Positions 31,601 to 44,035 of a stretch of 64,000 nucleotides of DNA are shown here, in pieces. Under the pieces are notes generated by a model. It was not told the DNA's origin. It was given only the letters and a program-made list of their open reading frames with translations, and did not search any database. The translations under genes were made by a program, and so were the position numbers. Positions within the stretch are counted from its first letter, which is position 1. The number at the start of each line of letters is the position of its first letter. This DNA is from Zymoseptoria tritici IPO323 (Eukaryota; Ascomycota; Dothideomycetes; Mycosphaerellales; Mycosphaerellaceae), in assembly GCF_000219625.1 (NCBI RefSeq), contig NC_018217.1, positions 1,922,001 to 1,986,000 on the forward strand, in the 5' to 3' direction.

Positions 31601-34018
31601 CGACACCGTCAAATTTGGGATATCGTGCGCTGCGCGAAAATTGACGCAGACGTTTAAACAGCGCTGTGGCCAGAACTCGTCCGCGCAGCGGTGTTCCTTA
31701 TTAACAGGCGACCGTCTATCGCGCTCGCTGACGGAAAAACTCCCCTCGAGGTATTTACCGGACGACAATATGACCTCTCGTGGCTACGCCGACTTGGCTG
31801 CTGCGCATACAAACTCGTGCCGAAGCGAAAATTCCCGAAGAAATGGGAAGACCGCGCGCAAGTTCGCGTCCTCGTCGGTTACGAGGGCACCAACCTCTAC
31901 CGACTGTGGAACCCTTACACTGGGGCAATTGAACGAGCAAAGGAGGTAATATTTGATGAAGATACTACTATCGACTACAAAACTATTAAAGTTATCTACC
32001 TAACGACAAGCGCAAACCAGGTCGCCGCAATAACCGCCGATGAAATGATGCTAACGTACTTCGAGACCGGCGATAAGTACGGCGACGTTCCAAGCTTTGA
32101 CGAACTTACTCGTTACCTACCTAAGTAGGAGAATCAACAAGTCCAGCTAGGCAACACAATCCCCGAGATTCGTCAAAGAGATGGCAACAAGCTAGGATCA
32201 TAGGGTCCTAGGTTCACTCGCCAAAAGCCTAGCTTCAGAGGCTACTTCGCATCCGACATTAGTGACAACAGTCTACGCTCGCTACTATCAAGAGCGGCTA
32301 CCGAAGAAGCGGGTTCCAACATCTCTGTCGATACCGAGGATACATTCGAGATCGAACTCGATCTTACTAGTCAAAAATAGATGAAGTCTGAACCAAAAGA
32401 CGAAGAAAAACCATAGCTGCAACCCGCACCAGCTACCGACTCAGTAAAGATCCAACTTACCGCCGAAGATCCTGTCGAACCGAAATCCTACAAGGAAGTC
32501 GCACGCAATGAATATGAGCACAAATAGGTTGAAGCAATGAAGGACGAGTACGACTCCCTTATTAAAAATAACACCTAGACACTCGTCGACGAGTTCTTAC
32601 TGCCCAGCGGCAAACACGCCCTCTCCGGAAAGTGGGTGTTCAAAGTCAAACGAGACGACAAAGGAAATGTGCATCGATTCAAGGCACGATGGGTAGTTCG
32701 CAGTTTCGAACAAGAAGAAGGAATCGACTTCAACGAGACCTTCGCCTCCGTCGTTAAACCAATGAGCTACAAGATGCTCTTCGCACTCGCCTCAATCCAC
32801 AGCTAGAAGGTCCATCAAATGGACGTTAAAACTGCGTTCCTTTACGGCGACATTGACGAAGAAGTCTACGTGCGACTACCACCAGGACACGAGCAGGAGG
32901 GAAAAGTCTGCAAGCTTAACAAAGCGCTATACGGACTTAAACAAGCACCGCGAATCTGGTACCTCACTCTAAAGACAGCACTGAAGGAGATGGGCTTTAC
33001 TCCCTGCCAACACGACAATGCAGTCTTCTCGGATAGAACGACCTACCTCCTCGCCTACGTGGACGATCTGCTTATCGCAGGACCGGACATTGACCGCATC
33101 AACACATTGAAGGAAAGTCTATCAAAGCGCTTCAAAATGACTGACATGAACGAGTGCAAACACTTCCTCGGCATCGCAGTTAGTCGAAACGGCAACAAGA
33201 TACGCCTTAGCCAGGAGACCTACTTCAAGCAAGTCCTCGAGAAGTTCAAGATAACATCGGCCAACGCCCAAGCAACGCCAATTCGCACCGACATCAAATA
33301 CGAGCCGCCACCAACTAACTACGTCTGTGGCAACGAGGAGCGAAAATGGTATCAGTCCGCAGTCGGATTACTAATGTACGGCATGCTCGGAACACGCCCC
33401 GACCTCGCATACGCCGTATCTGTCGCGAGTCGATTCTGTCACAATCCTACGAAGCAACACGCCGAACTGGTACAACGAATCTTCCGCTACATCAAAGGCA
33501 CTGTTAACCGCGCACTGGAATTTAATGGCACCGATGAATTTAGAGGATTTACCAACGCAGAATTTGCTGGGGATCCATTCACAAGCAAGTCCGTCGGCGG
33601 CTACATCTTCATGCTAGGAGGATCCGCGATCAGCTAGTCATCAAAGAAGCAGACAACCGTCGCGCTATCTACAGCTGAGGCCGAATACACCGCTCTTTAC
33701 TACGCTGGTAAAGAAGCGGCGTGGCTAAAGGACATGCTCACCTACTTCGGGTCAAACCATAGAGATCGAGCTGTCTTAATTAATGTCGACAATTAGAGTG
33801 CCATCGCCATCGCAAAGAACCCGGAGCACCACAACCGCACAAAGCACATTCGCGTACAGTACCACTTCATTCGACAGCTTATCGAAGAACAGCGCGTTGA
33901 GGTGCAGCACATCCCCGGGATTTATCAAGTCGCCGACATTCTTACGAAGGCTCTCGCACTAGGCGAATTCAACCGACAATCATCCGCACTCGGCATAATA
34001 ACGACAGAGATTAATTGA
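28676..34018 (+). pseudogene. copia gag-pol, one frame with 18 internal stops
   Basis: A single frame of 1781 codons from ATG 28676 to TGA 34016 has no frameshift. Internal stops are at 29321, 29399, 29810, 29897, 30500 (TGA), 30614, 30779, 31580 (TAA), 31655 (TAA), 32126, 32201, 32378, 32414, 32525, 32576, 32804, 33635 and 33794; the rest are TAG. Gag occupies roughly the first 600 codons, and VVDSGCSRH near 30617 is the protease active site. The integrase has WHQRFGH...CSTCIRGKG (zinc HHCC) and an IDLCGP...VDDLTRYTW core from about 31090; RT has YVDDLLIAG near 33055; RNase H ends near 34016. Where the family has invariant residues, the stops replace Trp (before VVDSG, VEAMKDE, TLV, SSKKQ) or Gln (before NGVAERR, SAIA). 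As read, no full polyprotein can be made without suppression. Confidence 0.9.
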
Positions 34019-34216
34019 GGTAACAATCCTTGCACGACACGTCAGAACTAACAGAACAAGTGGGTCTATTAAGCGAGAACGACCTTGAAAGCACCGCTAC
34101 ACGATAGACTCCTTGGTCCGGTTTATTGAATACGGGCCGTCTACTTTTATGACCTTGTGATTGTCTTAAAAAGCACAAATACCGCATGACCTGGTGACTG
34201 TCTTAAAAGCACCCAT

Positions 34217-34237
34217 ACACACACACACACACACACA
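34217..34237 (+). repeat. AC dinucleotide microsatellite
   Basis: About ten AC units lie just after pol inside the LTR element. Confidence 0.9.
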
Positions 34238-34342
34238 TCAAATCTCACATCAAACCTCACATCAAACTACGCGCCAGCAATAGCAACCCAACTAACAGGT
34301 CTCGCGAGAGCGCGAGGAGAAGTACGAAGATACGGAGCGAGT

Positions 34343-35005
34343 GTGCACCAACACCAGGCACAGTTTCACGAACAGCAACTAAATTCGAACTCCAACGCCG
34401 GACTCTGGATTGACGAAGAGGACATAGACGATGACATTCACGACGCGAGCCACCTGCAACGCACAGTGGAACTTCACGTTAGTAATGTCCGCTTCTTGCG
34501 ACCCGGACTTCTCGTAGAGAAAGTCCCTGTCCTTAGTCCACTGGATCCTCAATCAAAAGTCAACTAGACAACCCAAATACTTCGTTTTATTCATTCCCTT
34601 AGACCGTCCTTTAAAGAAGTGTTTACCTATCCCGAGCGGTATCCTCTTGAAATTGTTTAAGCCCAACAATTTAACGAGGGCTTTAATGCAAATCGACTGC
34701 GCTAGAGACAGGCTTGCTGGGGTCAGATGAACTTGTTTATCGTCAACATCATTAAGGACAGAATTCCGGACTACCTACATTAATATATCGCTCAACATCC
34801 ACTAGCCAAAGATCTCTTCACTAGAATCGACCGGATGCAATACGACAACGAAGCCTGGATTAATGGGAAGAAGTCAGCTATCGCCGCAGTAATTATAACT
34901 GGACGAATTCAGGAATTGAGAAGAGATGGAAACGAAGCGGCGCTCGCAGTCGGTAGTGGAAACGGTAACCTTGGTGAACAGTTGGCTGCACTCTTTTTCC
35001 CTTAA
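34343..35005 (+). pseudogene. Second ORF of the LTR element, downstream of pol, function unknown
   Basis: Same phase as pol, but after its terminal stop. About 220 codons to TAA at 35003, with in-frame stops at 34565, about 34658, 34703 and about 34781, again at TAG/TAA. Readable pieces include GLWIDEEDIDDDIHDASHLQ, VRFLRPGLLVEKVPVLSPLD, MNLFIVNIIKDRIPDYLH and LFTRIDRMQYDNEAW. I recognise no family; there is no obvious signal peptide or membrane helix that would suggest an envelope protein. The true start is unclear. The segment could be a captured host fragment, an element-encoded accessory protein, or a displaced gag-like domain (the short helices with Ile-Asp-Arg/Met resemble gag helices only loosely). 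Confidence 0.5.
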
Positions 35006-35107
35006 TGAGGTTTTTTAACGAGGCAGCGGGAAATGGCGTTTCAGTGGGAGTTACCGGTTGATTACATAGTTGATTACATGGGATTTGGCACGCTCGTCGA
35101 GTGGGAG

Positions 35108-35217
35108 TGTTGAATATTGAACACGTGTTCAGGTCCGACATCGGTACCATATCTGTATTTAGTTAAGACCATGGCCCACCATGTAGATCAACAATCTATG
35201 GCTCATGACTTTCAACA
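35108..35217 (+). repeat. 3' LTR
   Basis: Identical to the 5' LTR; preceded by a short purine-rich stretch (GAGTGGGAG) that fits a polypurine tract and followed by the TGACG duplication. Confidence 0.95.
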
Positions 35218-38200
35218 TGACGGGACACTAGCGTCGAACCTTGTCACATCACTAGCGCCAGGTCAAGCCGCGCCTTGCCTCTTGCGTGAAGCGAAGGGCG
35301 GAAACTTTCTGTCTGCGCGCGCTTGTCAGTCTATCCTGGTCCTGGTCTTCCTCGAGCTTGGTCAACGGCGGCTTGCGTGTCAGCAAATATGGAACGCCGA
35401 AATAGGTCGCCGGCGCTACGGTATGCATGGCGGCGGTTGATATTTGCGCTTGGCTGTACTGTGCCCTCGCACGGAGTCTCGGTGTTTGCGCTGCCGTCTC
35501 ATTCTGTTGCGTATCAGACTTGGCCAGGAGAAGTCGTTGGCTTCACCTGCCTGTGCCGGGCATTCTCAACGATGGGATGCTTACGATGGAGTAGCTATGT
35601 TGGGCCCACCTCGTAATAAAAGTACGAAATAAGCCTCATTCTGGTGATTCGCCGAGATGGGCGATATTGATCTCCACCAATATACGCAATAGTACGCGGT
35701 ACGGTACAGCCAGAACATGCTGGCTCTCTCCGTGGTTGGCAAGGCCGACAGATACGCCTTGGAGGCTTGGAGCGGCGACTTGCAGGCTGCAGCGACACAG
35801 AGTCAGGCACCTATCGTGCAGCTCGCCGTGTGAAAAAACCAAGGCAGAGTCGCTACTCGTAGGCTATCATTGGTTGAAATCATGGCCTCACCAGGAAGGC
35901 CGTACCCAGAGATGTAAGCTCGATCGGCTGAATCGCCAATCATATCGAGTGGCAAACACCAAGACCGCAGAAGACCACACTTTGTTCTGCACACCACCAC
36001 TAACAGCCACCCTGCAGCAAATTTAGCTCGTTGTAACGTGGACTCAAGAGAAAGAGTGGGACCCACAACCACTGTTCTGGCTTCGTTTTTTGCTGTGCTC
36101 CTCCCATGCGACAAGATTTCGGCGCTAGAAACATGCTTGCGCCGCCGGGGCAGGTGGTCGTGGAGCGCCCGGGTTTGGTGGTGCGACGAACAGCCTGCAA
36201 TTTGTCTCATCATCGACCGGCTCATGGCATAGTGGGTAGAGGCTTTGATTGGCCGCTACGAGCTTTCCGGCCAACAGTCTGTCGCAGTCTCGCAGACTAC
36301 GAAGGACGGCACCAGGAGAACATCCTACTGTGCGGTTCCCGGATCGAAGTTATGCACACAACATCAGCACAGTGCAATCATGACAGCTGGTGCTACGAAG
36401 GACGTGCTACTGCTTGGTGATGTGTGAGATGCGATGCATCGGCGTGGATCCGGCAGAACATCCGATGATGCTGTGCCTCCTGCTTGCGACGCTTCGGTGG
36501 CTAGAGTGGAGTAGATCCAGCCTCACATTCTATGCAAAGGGCTGCGTTGGTCATGAGATCCATAATTGCTGCATAGTCACTGACAGCATCACGTCGTTCT
36601 CGCCGGCAGTCGACGTCAATGTGAAAGTGGGTCACGAAGAGGGTTCTTCTCTGCCGTGCGTGTGCGTGCGCGCTTGCATCCCCATGTCCCATATCAGATC
36701 ATCTAGAGTCAATCAAAATTCAACCTCATGCTCGCTTCCACGGCGGGACTGCTGCGTGCGGCAGAGATCGTCGCCGAGAGCTCCAGAAGTGCTCAACGGC
36801 CGGCTTGCGTCAAACCTCTCTGCTCCCTGTCTTAGTCTCTGCGGTCCAGCTAAGGCAGATCGTCGGTGGAAACATGCTCTGCAACGCGCGACGGTTATGA
36901 TTGGACGTTTGTTTGAGATTGTCCTTCCGCCGGCATCCTGAGGTGAGCAAGAAATTCTTGTCCACCCCGGCTAGGCGCAGATCAGATGAGCATTGCCAAT
37001 GAAAATCACCAAAAAAGTACTTGCTCCGATCGTGGAAAACTTTCGCCTGCGTTTGGTTGGAAGTTCGTCGAAAGCTTCCTCGCGGCGTCATGGTACCCAT
37101 GCAGACGTTTCGACTGTGCGAACATCTTCATCTTGCGCCGTTGCGACTTGCAGTTACGGTTGTAGCATCTCCAACGACTCTCCAAGGCGAACGTTTGAAC
37201 GCTGAACAACTGTTCGTTGTCAGGGGCATAGAAATCTTCAATGCTGCCAGCTGTCCTTTCCATCAATTGGCTGCCTTGAATACGGATGTAGTCCCAAAGG
37301 CATCGTTGAAACATTGAATCATCATTATCCAGCCGCGCAGCAATCAGACTCTGGCTCGAAACACGATACCTTGCAGTAGCGCATGCTTGGCTCTGGTAGT
37401 GCGCCCCGCTACTTGCTTCCTTCCTAACATCCACGCCGTAGCTGCCTTTCGTCACACACGAAAAAGACCAGGCCTAGTTTTTGGCGCTTGCCTCGTTGCA
37501 GGCAAACTTCCACGGCCTGCTCGTTGTCATCACCGCACCTTGTCCAAACAGCGTCACTTTCACGACCTCATCACACATCGCAGGCATGCTCCGGCTGCAG
37601 CTCTCCTTCCGCGCTGCTGCAAGCTCCAGCCCGCTGTTCATGGGGGACAAATTCAGGAGGCGTGCAGGTCTGCAAGGTGAGATTTCTCGTTCGTCCGCTT
37701 GTCTCAAGCCATGCAAGCCGCCGTGCTGTCTGCCTGAGGTTTACCATCGATTTCCGTGTCATGGCAAGGCATGTCCCGCTCTGCATGGCATGCATGTCGT
37801 TCTATCCGACACCACCCAGACCTGCATGCAGTACGCATGCACTGTTTGAGGGCACTGCGGATCATGATTCGCTGTCATGCCGTATGGCCTTGGCCTTGCT
37901 TGCCTCGTGCTTGCCTTGTCCTGTTGAGAAAGTCCCTCACATTGTGCGTCACACACAGGTGCAGATGCATAGACCGACGCATATCTTCCGCCACCAACGA
38001 TGCATCTGGCGTGAACACTCTTCCAAACTAGCAGTCCATGGCTAGCAAGGTAGGAGATGGTGGTTTTCGCTCTCCACCAGCCTTCCTGTTATTTGTCTTG
38101 CTTAGCAGTACCAGTTCCTCAAGAATGCTGCCACCCACTCGTCAGAGGAAGTCTAGACCACGAGCGGCTTCATGTCGGCATCTGCGTTCACTTCCTCGAC

Positions 38201-38675
38201 GCCAGCGACGTTACACATCACACCTGTTCCCTGTGCCACATGGAATACATGTCGGCGCCCTATTTCTGTTGCCTGTCTCGAGACATGCGGCACACGACCT
38301 TCGATCGCCGAGAATTGTGCAAGTCGTCGTTTCAAATATAGTCAGCCATAGCCGCGCGGTATCTCATCAGTTGTCCGCAGCGGCGTGGTCCAGCCAAACG
38401 CCAGCAATGGTGGGCGATACGCTGCTTTGAAAGCAAGCACCAACAAGTGAGACCTCGGCGGTGGTAACGGGTCTCGACCAGCAGCTGTGGATACACGATT
38501 CGTCACGGGCGACGCAGTACGACGGATGAGCAGACGCACGGATTTTGCTGCCGGGTCGTGCGTGTGCAGCAGCCGCTACGTATCGAAGCGCGCGGCTCGT
38601 TTGGTGTTGGTTGCGGCGAGCCTGCGACGGCGTAAGATCGTCGACCGCAGCATCTGCAAGACGGCAATTCGACAG

Positions 38676-38770
38676 ATCTCCCTCGTCCAGTCGACGCACG
38701 GAGACGCATGAGAGACACTCAAATGATCTCCTTCGTCCGGTCGACGCACCACGGAGATGCATGAGAGAGG
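38676..38770 (+). repeat. Two-copy tandem duplication of about 47 bp
   Basis: Copies share ATCTCC(C/T)TCGTCC(A/G)GTCGACGCAC and GGAGA(C/T)GCATGAGAGA, with a 3 bp insertion in the second. No coding role is seen. Confidence 0.7.
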
Positions 38771-40182
38771 GTACATGTTGACATGCGCTCATTCTACGTC
38801 GCCCATCGTAAGGATGATGCATCCCAAGAACTGCTCATGATTCGGCTCCGCTCCAATGGTTCCGAAGGATTTCCACGCGAGCATAGCGACACGACTCACG
38901 AGGACGTCTGGCGTCGAGGCAAGTCTTGCCTAACAGCCTCGTCAACCTCTTTGTGAGATACCACCACCGTTCGACATCGCCGTCTCTTTCAAATGCACAC
39001 CCGCCGCCTGCTGCTGCGCAAGACAAACGGCGAGCGGTAGGGCTGGCACAGAGAGGCTGAGACTCTTCGAGATGTACGCCGCGAACGAGGCCGCGCTGCG
39101 ATTCATGCCCACACAGTCTGTCGAAACGATGCCTCATCTGGTAGGTGTGCTACCGACCGAGCCACGATGCTTGGCCATCCAATGGCCGCAACGCCATGGT
39201 GTCGGCGTCGTCGCTGTAGCCTTTGGTTTGGGTGGATTTAAAATCCCACCGCCGCTATAGCCAGACTTCCAAACCATCAACGCCTCAAACTGCGACCACG
39301 ACTCCAATAGCAGGATGCGCCTCAAAGTGAGACCAACCACCACCTAAGCAACCCAGAAATTGCCCGAACTACAATAGCGTTCAATCGATGTAGACTTCAC
39401 GCTTATCCATAGTCCATTTCCCGCCCTCGGGCGCCAGGAGCCAGCGCGGCGGACGGAGTCAAACCCACCATTAGACCAAAGCCCAGTCCCAGCCACTCCC
39501 AAAATTTGTCAAAGGACTCCAGGTTGGTGGCTTGCCTTCGATCGTGATTTTTTCACCGGCACGCAGGAAGTGGACTTTAGGGCTGGATGGAGGTTGGCCA
39601 TCGCCGAGTCCGCGATGGCCGATGGGCACACTTCCCCGACTAGGCAGTAGCAATAGTGCGATCGAAAGCGAATACCTGTAGTACTCACGCTTGACAACAA
39701 GTGCAATGGACTCCTCGGGGTTGACATGCAAGCCCCGAAGGCGTTGGATCTACAATCACAGAAACGTTGTTGCAAGGCGTGGTCTGGACTTTGATGATTT
39801 GAAGATGCGCGGCGCTCTTCTTCGTCCCGTTCGACCAGCGTTGTGGGCAAGGCGCCTTACTCACTCGCCGTTGCAAGAGGCGTGTCGCTCGGCGATGTTG
39901 TCCTGGTCAACTTCATAAATTGCCTTGCAGTTTCGAAGGCCTGCAAATACCGCAAGTGCAATGAAGCTCATTTACCATCTCACGCACAGACCAGTATGAA
40001 GAGCGTGCTAAGCCAAGTGCTGCCTGCATACGCTCCATAACGCGGTATATGAGTGCTAGCTCGGTACATTAATATCTGCTAGGTTTGCGAAAGGTTTGAA
40101 GCGGCCAAGGATAAGCGGGACGCTTCAGCTAGAAGAGGTAAGAAGCTAAGCTACGTCGAGCTGTTTTGCAAAGTCGAGTCGC

Positions 40183-40213
40183 GGTCAGCCCTCTGTAGGT
40201 CAGAGGGCTGACC
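40183..40213. repeat. Perfect 13 bp inverted repeat with 5 bp loop
   Basis: GGTCAGCCCTCTG and its exact reverse complement flank TAGGT. It could form a stable hairpin. No gene adjoins it, so a terminator role is not supported. Confidence 0.85.
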
Positions 40214-42575
40214 TCAGTTTAGGCTTTTACCTTGGTCTCTAACCGCATTCGCTGACGCTGGCCTGTGGGCAAGGTGGTAAATGAGCTCCATTGTGTCTCG
40301 CTGGCCCTATCGAAAGCCTTCTCAACGTCACTGGGAGTCCAGACCGCTGCGCGCTGCATGTGAAGTTCATACTTGCTCTCCTCGATCGTGACCTATCCGC
40401 GATCGCTTCGGTTGGCCAGGAGAGACATCTCACGTCGCTGGCCCCGGATCATTCGCAATCGCAATGCCTCCACGTCTGACGTCCGGACGTTCCGCCAATG
40501 CTGGTCGTCTCGGGCATGCGCACATTTTTCCTTGCTGTCGTACCACATACCATGGCACAAAGTGACGTCTTTGCATTCTTTGGAAGAACAATCGCGGGCC
40601 AGGGTTTGGTCTCATCACATCAACGATCTTCATTGCGAATTCCGGGCCTGATCTCGCCTCGCGTGCTTGCTGGGGTCGACAGCCTGGGACGCCCTGCCTG
40701 TTTGAGATTGCCGTTTCCGGGAATTTGTGCACAGGTCGTTGTCCTGGTTCCTGCATGCCCGACGAACATGCTTCGGCCATGCCATCGACATGGTTCGGAA
40801 CCTCATGTGTATGGTTCGGCTGTCTCGCGTCGATGAGTGAAGCCTTGCAATTGTCTTGGTCGATCGAAGATTGGATTGCTTGCCTGCTCATGTGCTTACG
40901 ATGGCGATGATATCCTCCGGAAAGGAAAGAGCACGAAGTTTCGCCAGGAGAGAAATCAACCAACAAACCCGGCGATGGTCTCACTCCGAGTAAGCACAGC
41001 CCAAAGCTAGACATGCGATCGATGAGCTCGTCCATGATGCTTCCTGTTCATCGTCGGCAGACCAGCATCGAGGGAGTTGGTGCTGACGGCTCCAGGGAAG
41101 CGACATGATGCCGTTTCCCGAGATTAGTCCGGATGACCATTGTCAACGGAAGGGATGTGGAAGCACAGGGTCAGGCAACAACGTGTAGCTCCTTGACCGT
41201 GGTCTCCGATCCGTATGCCCGGGACTGTGAGCACACGAGGATCGAGCGATCGCAGCTTCGACCTCATGCCAGGACAGTGGAGCAGCGCTACAATTCGCCT
41301 CGAAATTGCCGTCGCCCGAGTCGCTGCGTGAGATTCTCGTCCTGCGCGCAAGGTTGACATTTCCGGTGACGCCCGCGGAGACCATCTGTGAAAGAACACG
41401 AGCTCAGTCTCAAATTCGGTGAGGCGTGCGAAGCAACTGGATTCAGTCCATGCAATTGGTGGCTATTCGTCGAACGCATTAGTCGCCTTCATGATCACAC
41501 AAGGCTGTGTTTGGCTCCTTGTCCGATGTGTCTCTCCTGGTGTGTCCAGGCGGACTGCCCGACGACCACCACACAGTACTCCGGTCTTCTCCGAGACATC
41601 GACAACAGCCTCGTCTTTCTGTTGCTGCACAACTCACCGCTAGCCTCATCTCATGTTAGGTTGGCCATCGAGTACGCTCTTCAACTCACCGCCTTAATTG
41701 TACGGGCAGCACGAAATTAGGAAAAACTCCGTGGCTGCAGGAGAGACCACCGCTACGCCAGGTTCCACCCACGGAATTCGACATCGCATGAAGAAATGAC
41801 AAGAAGCGAGGCCGAGGACGGAGATGACGACCCGAGAGCACCTTGATAAGATCGTTCTGCATCTGCGCGTTTCCAAGGTAGTCCTCTTCATTGCGATGCC
41901 TGAGAGATCTGACGAAAGGCTCTGGTGGTACGTGCAAGGGATAGGTCCTCGATGAGATGCTCGTTTGAGCAGCGCGCGTGCCAATGCGGTCGTTCTGGCT
42001 TTCAATCGGAGATTGTCTTCTTGCGTGCTCCCAGCGCTTCAAGTCGTGCATCTTGCTGCTACTGGACTGCTGCAGCTCCATCGACAGAGCAGACTCGGAA
42101 GTTTGCCATCACGCTCTGTACTGTTGAAGATCAGACGCGTAACGCGTCTTCCTGGCTGGCTTTTTTCGTGTTTATCCTAGAATCCCAGTAGGCACTGAGA
42201 AAGGCAACTCAACGTATTGCGGACGTTCAGTGATGCACGTCGTCGGCTCCACATGGTGCGCTTCATACTGAAGCACAGGACTTCAGATGTGGTCTGTGGA
42301 ATGAATGAAGATGAAGTTGAAGTTGTCAAAGTTGAAGTCGAAGGTGAAACATAGGTATATGGCCCCACCGCGCACGTGAAGAAAGGGCAAGTGGGGGACC
42401 CTGCATCGGACCTGGCCGCCGGCGGGCATTGGTGACTCGGCCCAGAAAAAAATGTATTCTCCAACCACGAGTCCAATAGAGCCGCATTTCTACTAGATAA
42501 AACACTTCTTGACCCTCTACATCCTCCTCGACAACAACACCTTTCCAGGACTCGATCCTCCACAATACCGCCAGC

Positions 42576-43321
42576 ATGGTCGAAAAAGTCTACGTCACCT
42601 ACAACGATGTCCGTCCAAGAAACATCATCTCCCAATCCACAAAACAACCCACTAATCCCTCCTCACCAGGTCCATAAACTCTGCCAACACGCCGCGCCCC
42701 GCATTCTCTCCTCCTTCAAACCCAACCTCATCATCGCCATCGGCGGCGGCGGCTACGTCCCCGCCCGCATCCTCCGCTCCTTCCTCAAAACCCCGGGTTC
42801 GCCCAACATCCCCATCCAAGCCATCGGGCTCTCCCTCTACGAAGAACTCCCCACCTCGTCCGACAAAGAAGTCGAAGTCCCCGGCACCAAAGTCACCCGC
42901 ACACAATGGCTCGACTTGTCCTCCATCTCCGAGGCGAACTTGATCGGCAAGAATGTGCTCATTGTGGACGAGGTGGACGATACGCGGACCACGCTGGAGT
43001 ATGCGGTGAAGGAGTTGGAGAAGGATGTAGCGGTTGCGGCGAAAGAGTTGGGGAGGACGGGGGAGAGTACGAAGTTTTCGATCTTTGTGCTGCATAATAA
43101 GGATAAGGGGAAGAGGGGCACACTGCCGGAGGAATTGATTGGTGGGGGAAGGTATCTTGCGGCGAGGACGACGGGCGATGTGTGGATTAATTATCCGTGG
43201 GAGGCGACGTAAGTGGCATTGAAAGGCTGGAGGGAGAGGGATCGGTTTGCTAACTTGGTTGTGTAGGGATATTGATGAGCATGATCGGTTGGCGGCGGAG
43301 CAGAGCCAGAAGGCGGCGTGA
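42576..43321 (+). CDS. Hypoxanthine/guanine (xanthine) phosphoribosyltransferase
   Basis: Three exons: 42576-42608, 42670-43208 and 43267-43321, with introns of 61 and 58 bp; frame holds and the product is 208 aa, close to yeast Hpt1 (about 220 aa). The short first exon encodes MVEKVYVTYND. LIIAIGGGGYVPARILR (31-47) and the PRPP-binding loop VLIVDEVDDTRTTL (107-120) are diagnostic of purine phosphoribosyltransferases. VWINYPWEATDIDEHDR near the end matches the fungal Hpt1/Xpt1 C-terminus. It transfers phosphoribose from PRPP to hypoxanthine or guanine in purine salvage; cytosolic. Base preference between Hpt1-like and Xpt1-like activity is not settled by sequence. Confidence 0.93.
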
Positions 43322-44035
43322 TCGTGAGGAATATGACCTAGAAAGAAGGATACCATGGGAGGCAGGATGAAGGGCAAAGATATCATGATCTCGGCTGCGA
43401 CACGGAAAGGAAGCCGCTTACTGAACATATGGTTGGCAGGATACCATTGGTTGGCAGGATACCATAAACCGACAAGACTGCCGCAATGGCAGCACTGGAA
43501 AGGAGAGCCGCGAGCGATGTGGTTTGCGAAAGCAGCAATCGTATGCGGTGATTGCTTGCTGCGTTTCCGAACGCTGAAGCAAAGGAATACCAACAATCAA
43601 CCAGACGGTCTCACCTCTCTACATCCTGCTCTTAGGACAGGTTTCTTGGTGGCGTCGTTCACATTGGAAAATCTCCAACGGAGGTACGTCCAGAGATGGG
43701 CCTTCATGACATGGACACAGCATCAAAACAACAGGTCTGTCTATCAAGGTCGTCGACAGAACGCGGTCGATTCATCATCATTTGCCATTGTTGTCATTCT
43801 CATCATGAAGGAGCTTTCTCCTAGCTGACTGACTATCTGAGGAACTCTCTCCAACAGTCCTTCTCGATGCCAAAGGCGCCATGATGAGTCCCGATTCCAT
43901 CGCCTTATCCCTTTCGTGTGGTTGTTCCCCAATTCCGTCTTTTCGCATCCCAACTTCCAGCAGCAATCAGTTTGTTTTTCCAAACCTCATCTCCGTCCGT
44001 TCTGCAAAACCTCCACCAGCAGCATTCCGCCCACC
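43322..44035. other. Intergenic between convergent genes
   Basis: Mostly 3' untranslated sequence. It contains a 17 bp direct repeat (GGTTGGCAGGATACCAT) at 43431-43447 and 43449-43465. No gene is seen. Confidence 0.5.

Larger units (their letters stand above)
28057..35217 (+). mobile_element. Complete Ty1/copia LTR retrotransposon
   Basis: Two LTRs of 110 bp (28057-28166 and 35108-35217) start TGTTG and end CAACA and are identical by eye. The flanks are the same 5 bases, TGACG (28052-28056 and 35218-35222), the normal copia-type duplication. Domain order gag, protease, integrase, reverse transcriptase, RNase H defines the copia superfamily. The pol reading frame carries many stops, yet the ends are pristine. 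Total length is 7161 bp. It lies between the Ran1-type kinase gene and a gene-free block. Confidence 0.95.
35223..42575. other. 7.3 kb without a supportable gene
   Basis: Many overlapping frames of 60-200 codons occur in all six phases, as expected in GC-rich DNA, but none shows a domain, a consistent exon chain or a fungal protein signature. CpA and TpG are common, so the block is not RIP-mutated. It contains a perfect hairpin at 40183-40213 and a small tandem duplication at 38676-38770. It could be an old decayed segment, long untranslated or non-coding RNA sequence, or genes too diverged to recognise. Confidence 0.45.

Noticed and set aside
40430..41035. 201-codon minus-strand frame in the gene-free block
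   Set aside because: No domain, low-complexity-free but unrelated composition, and overlapping frames of similar size on the other strand.
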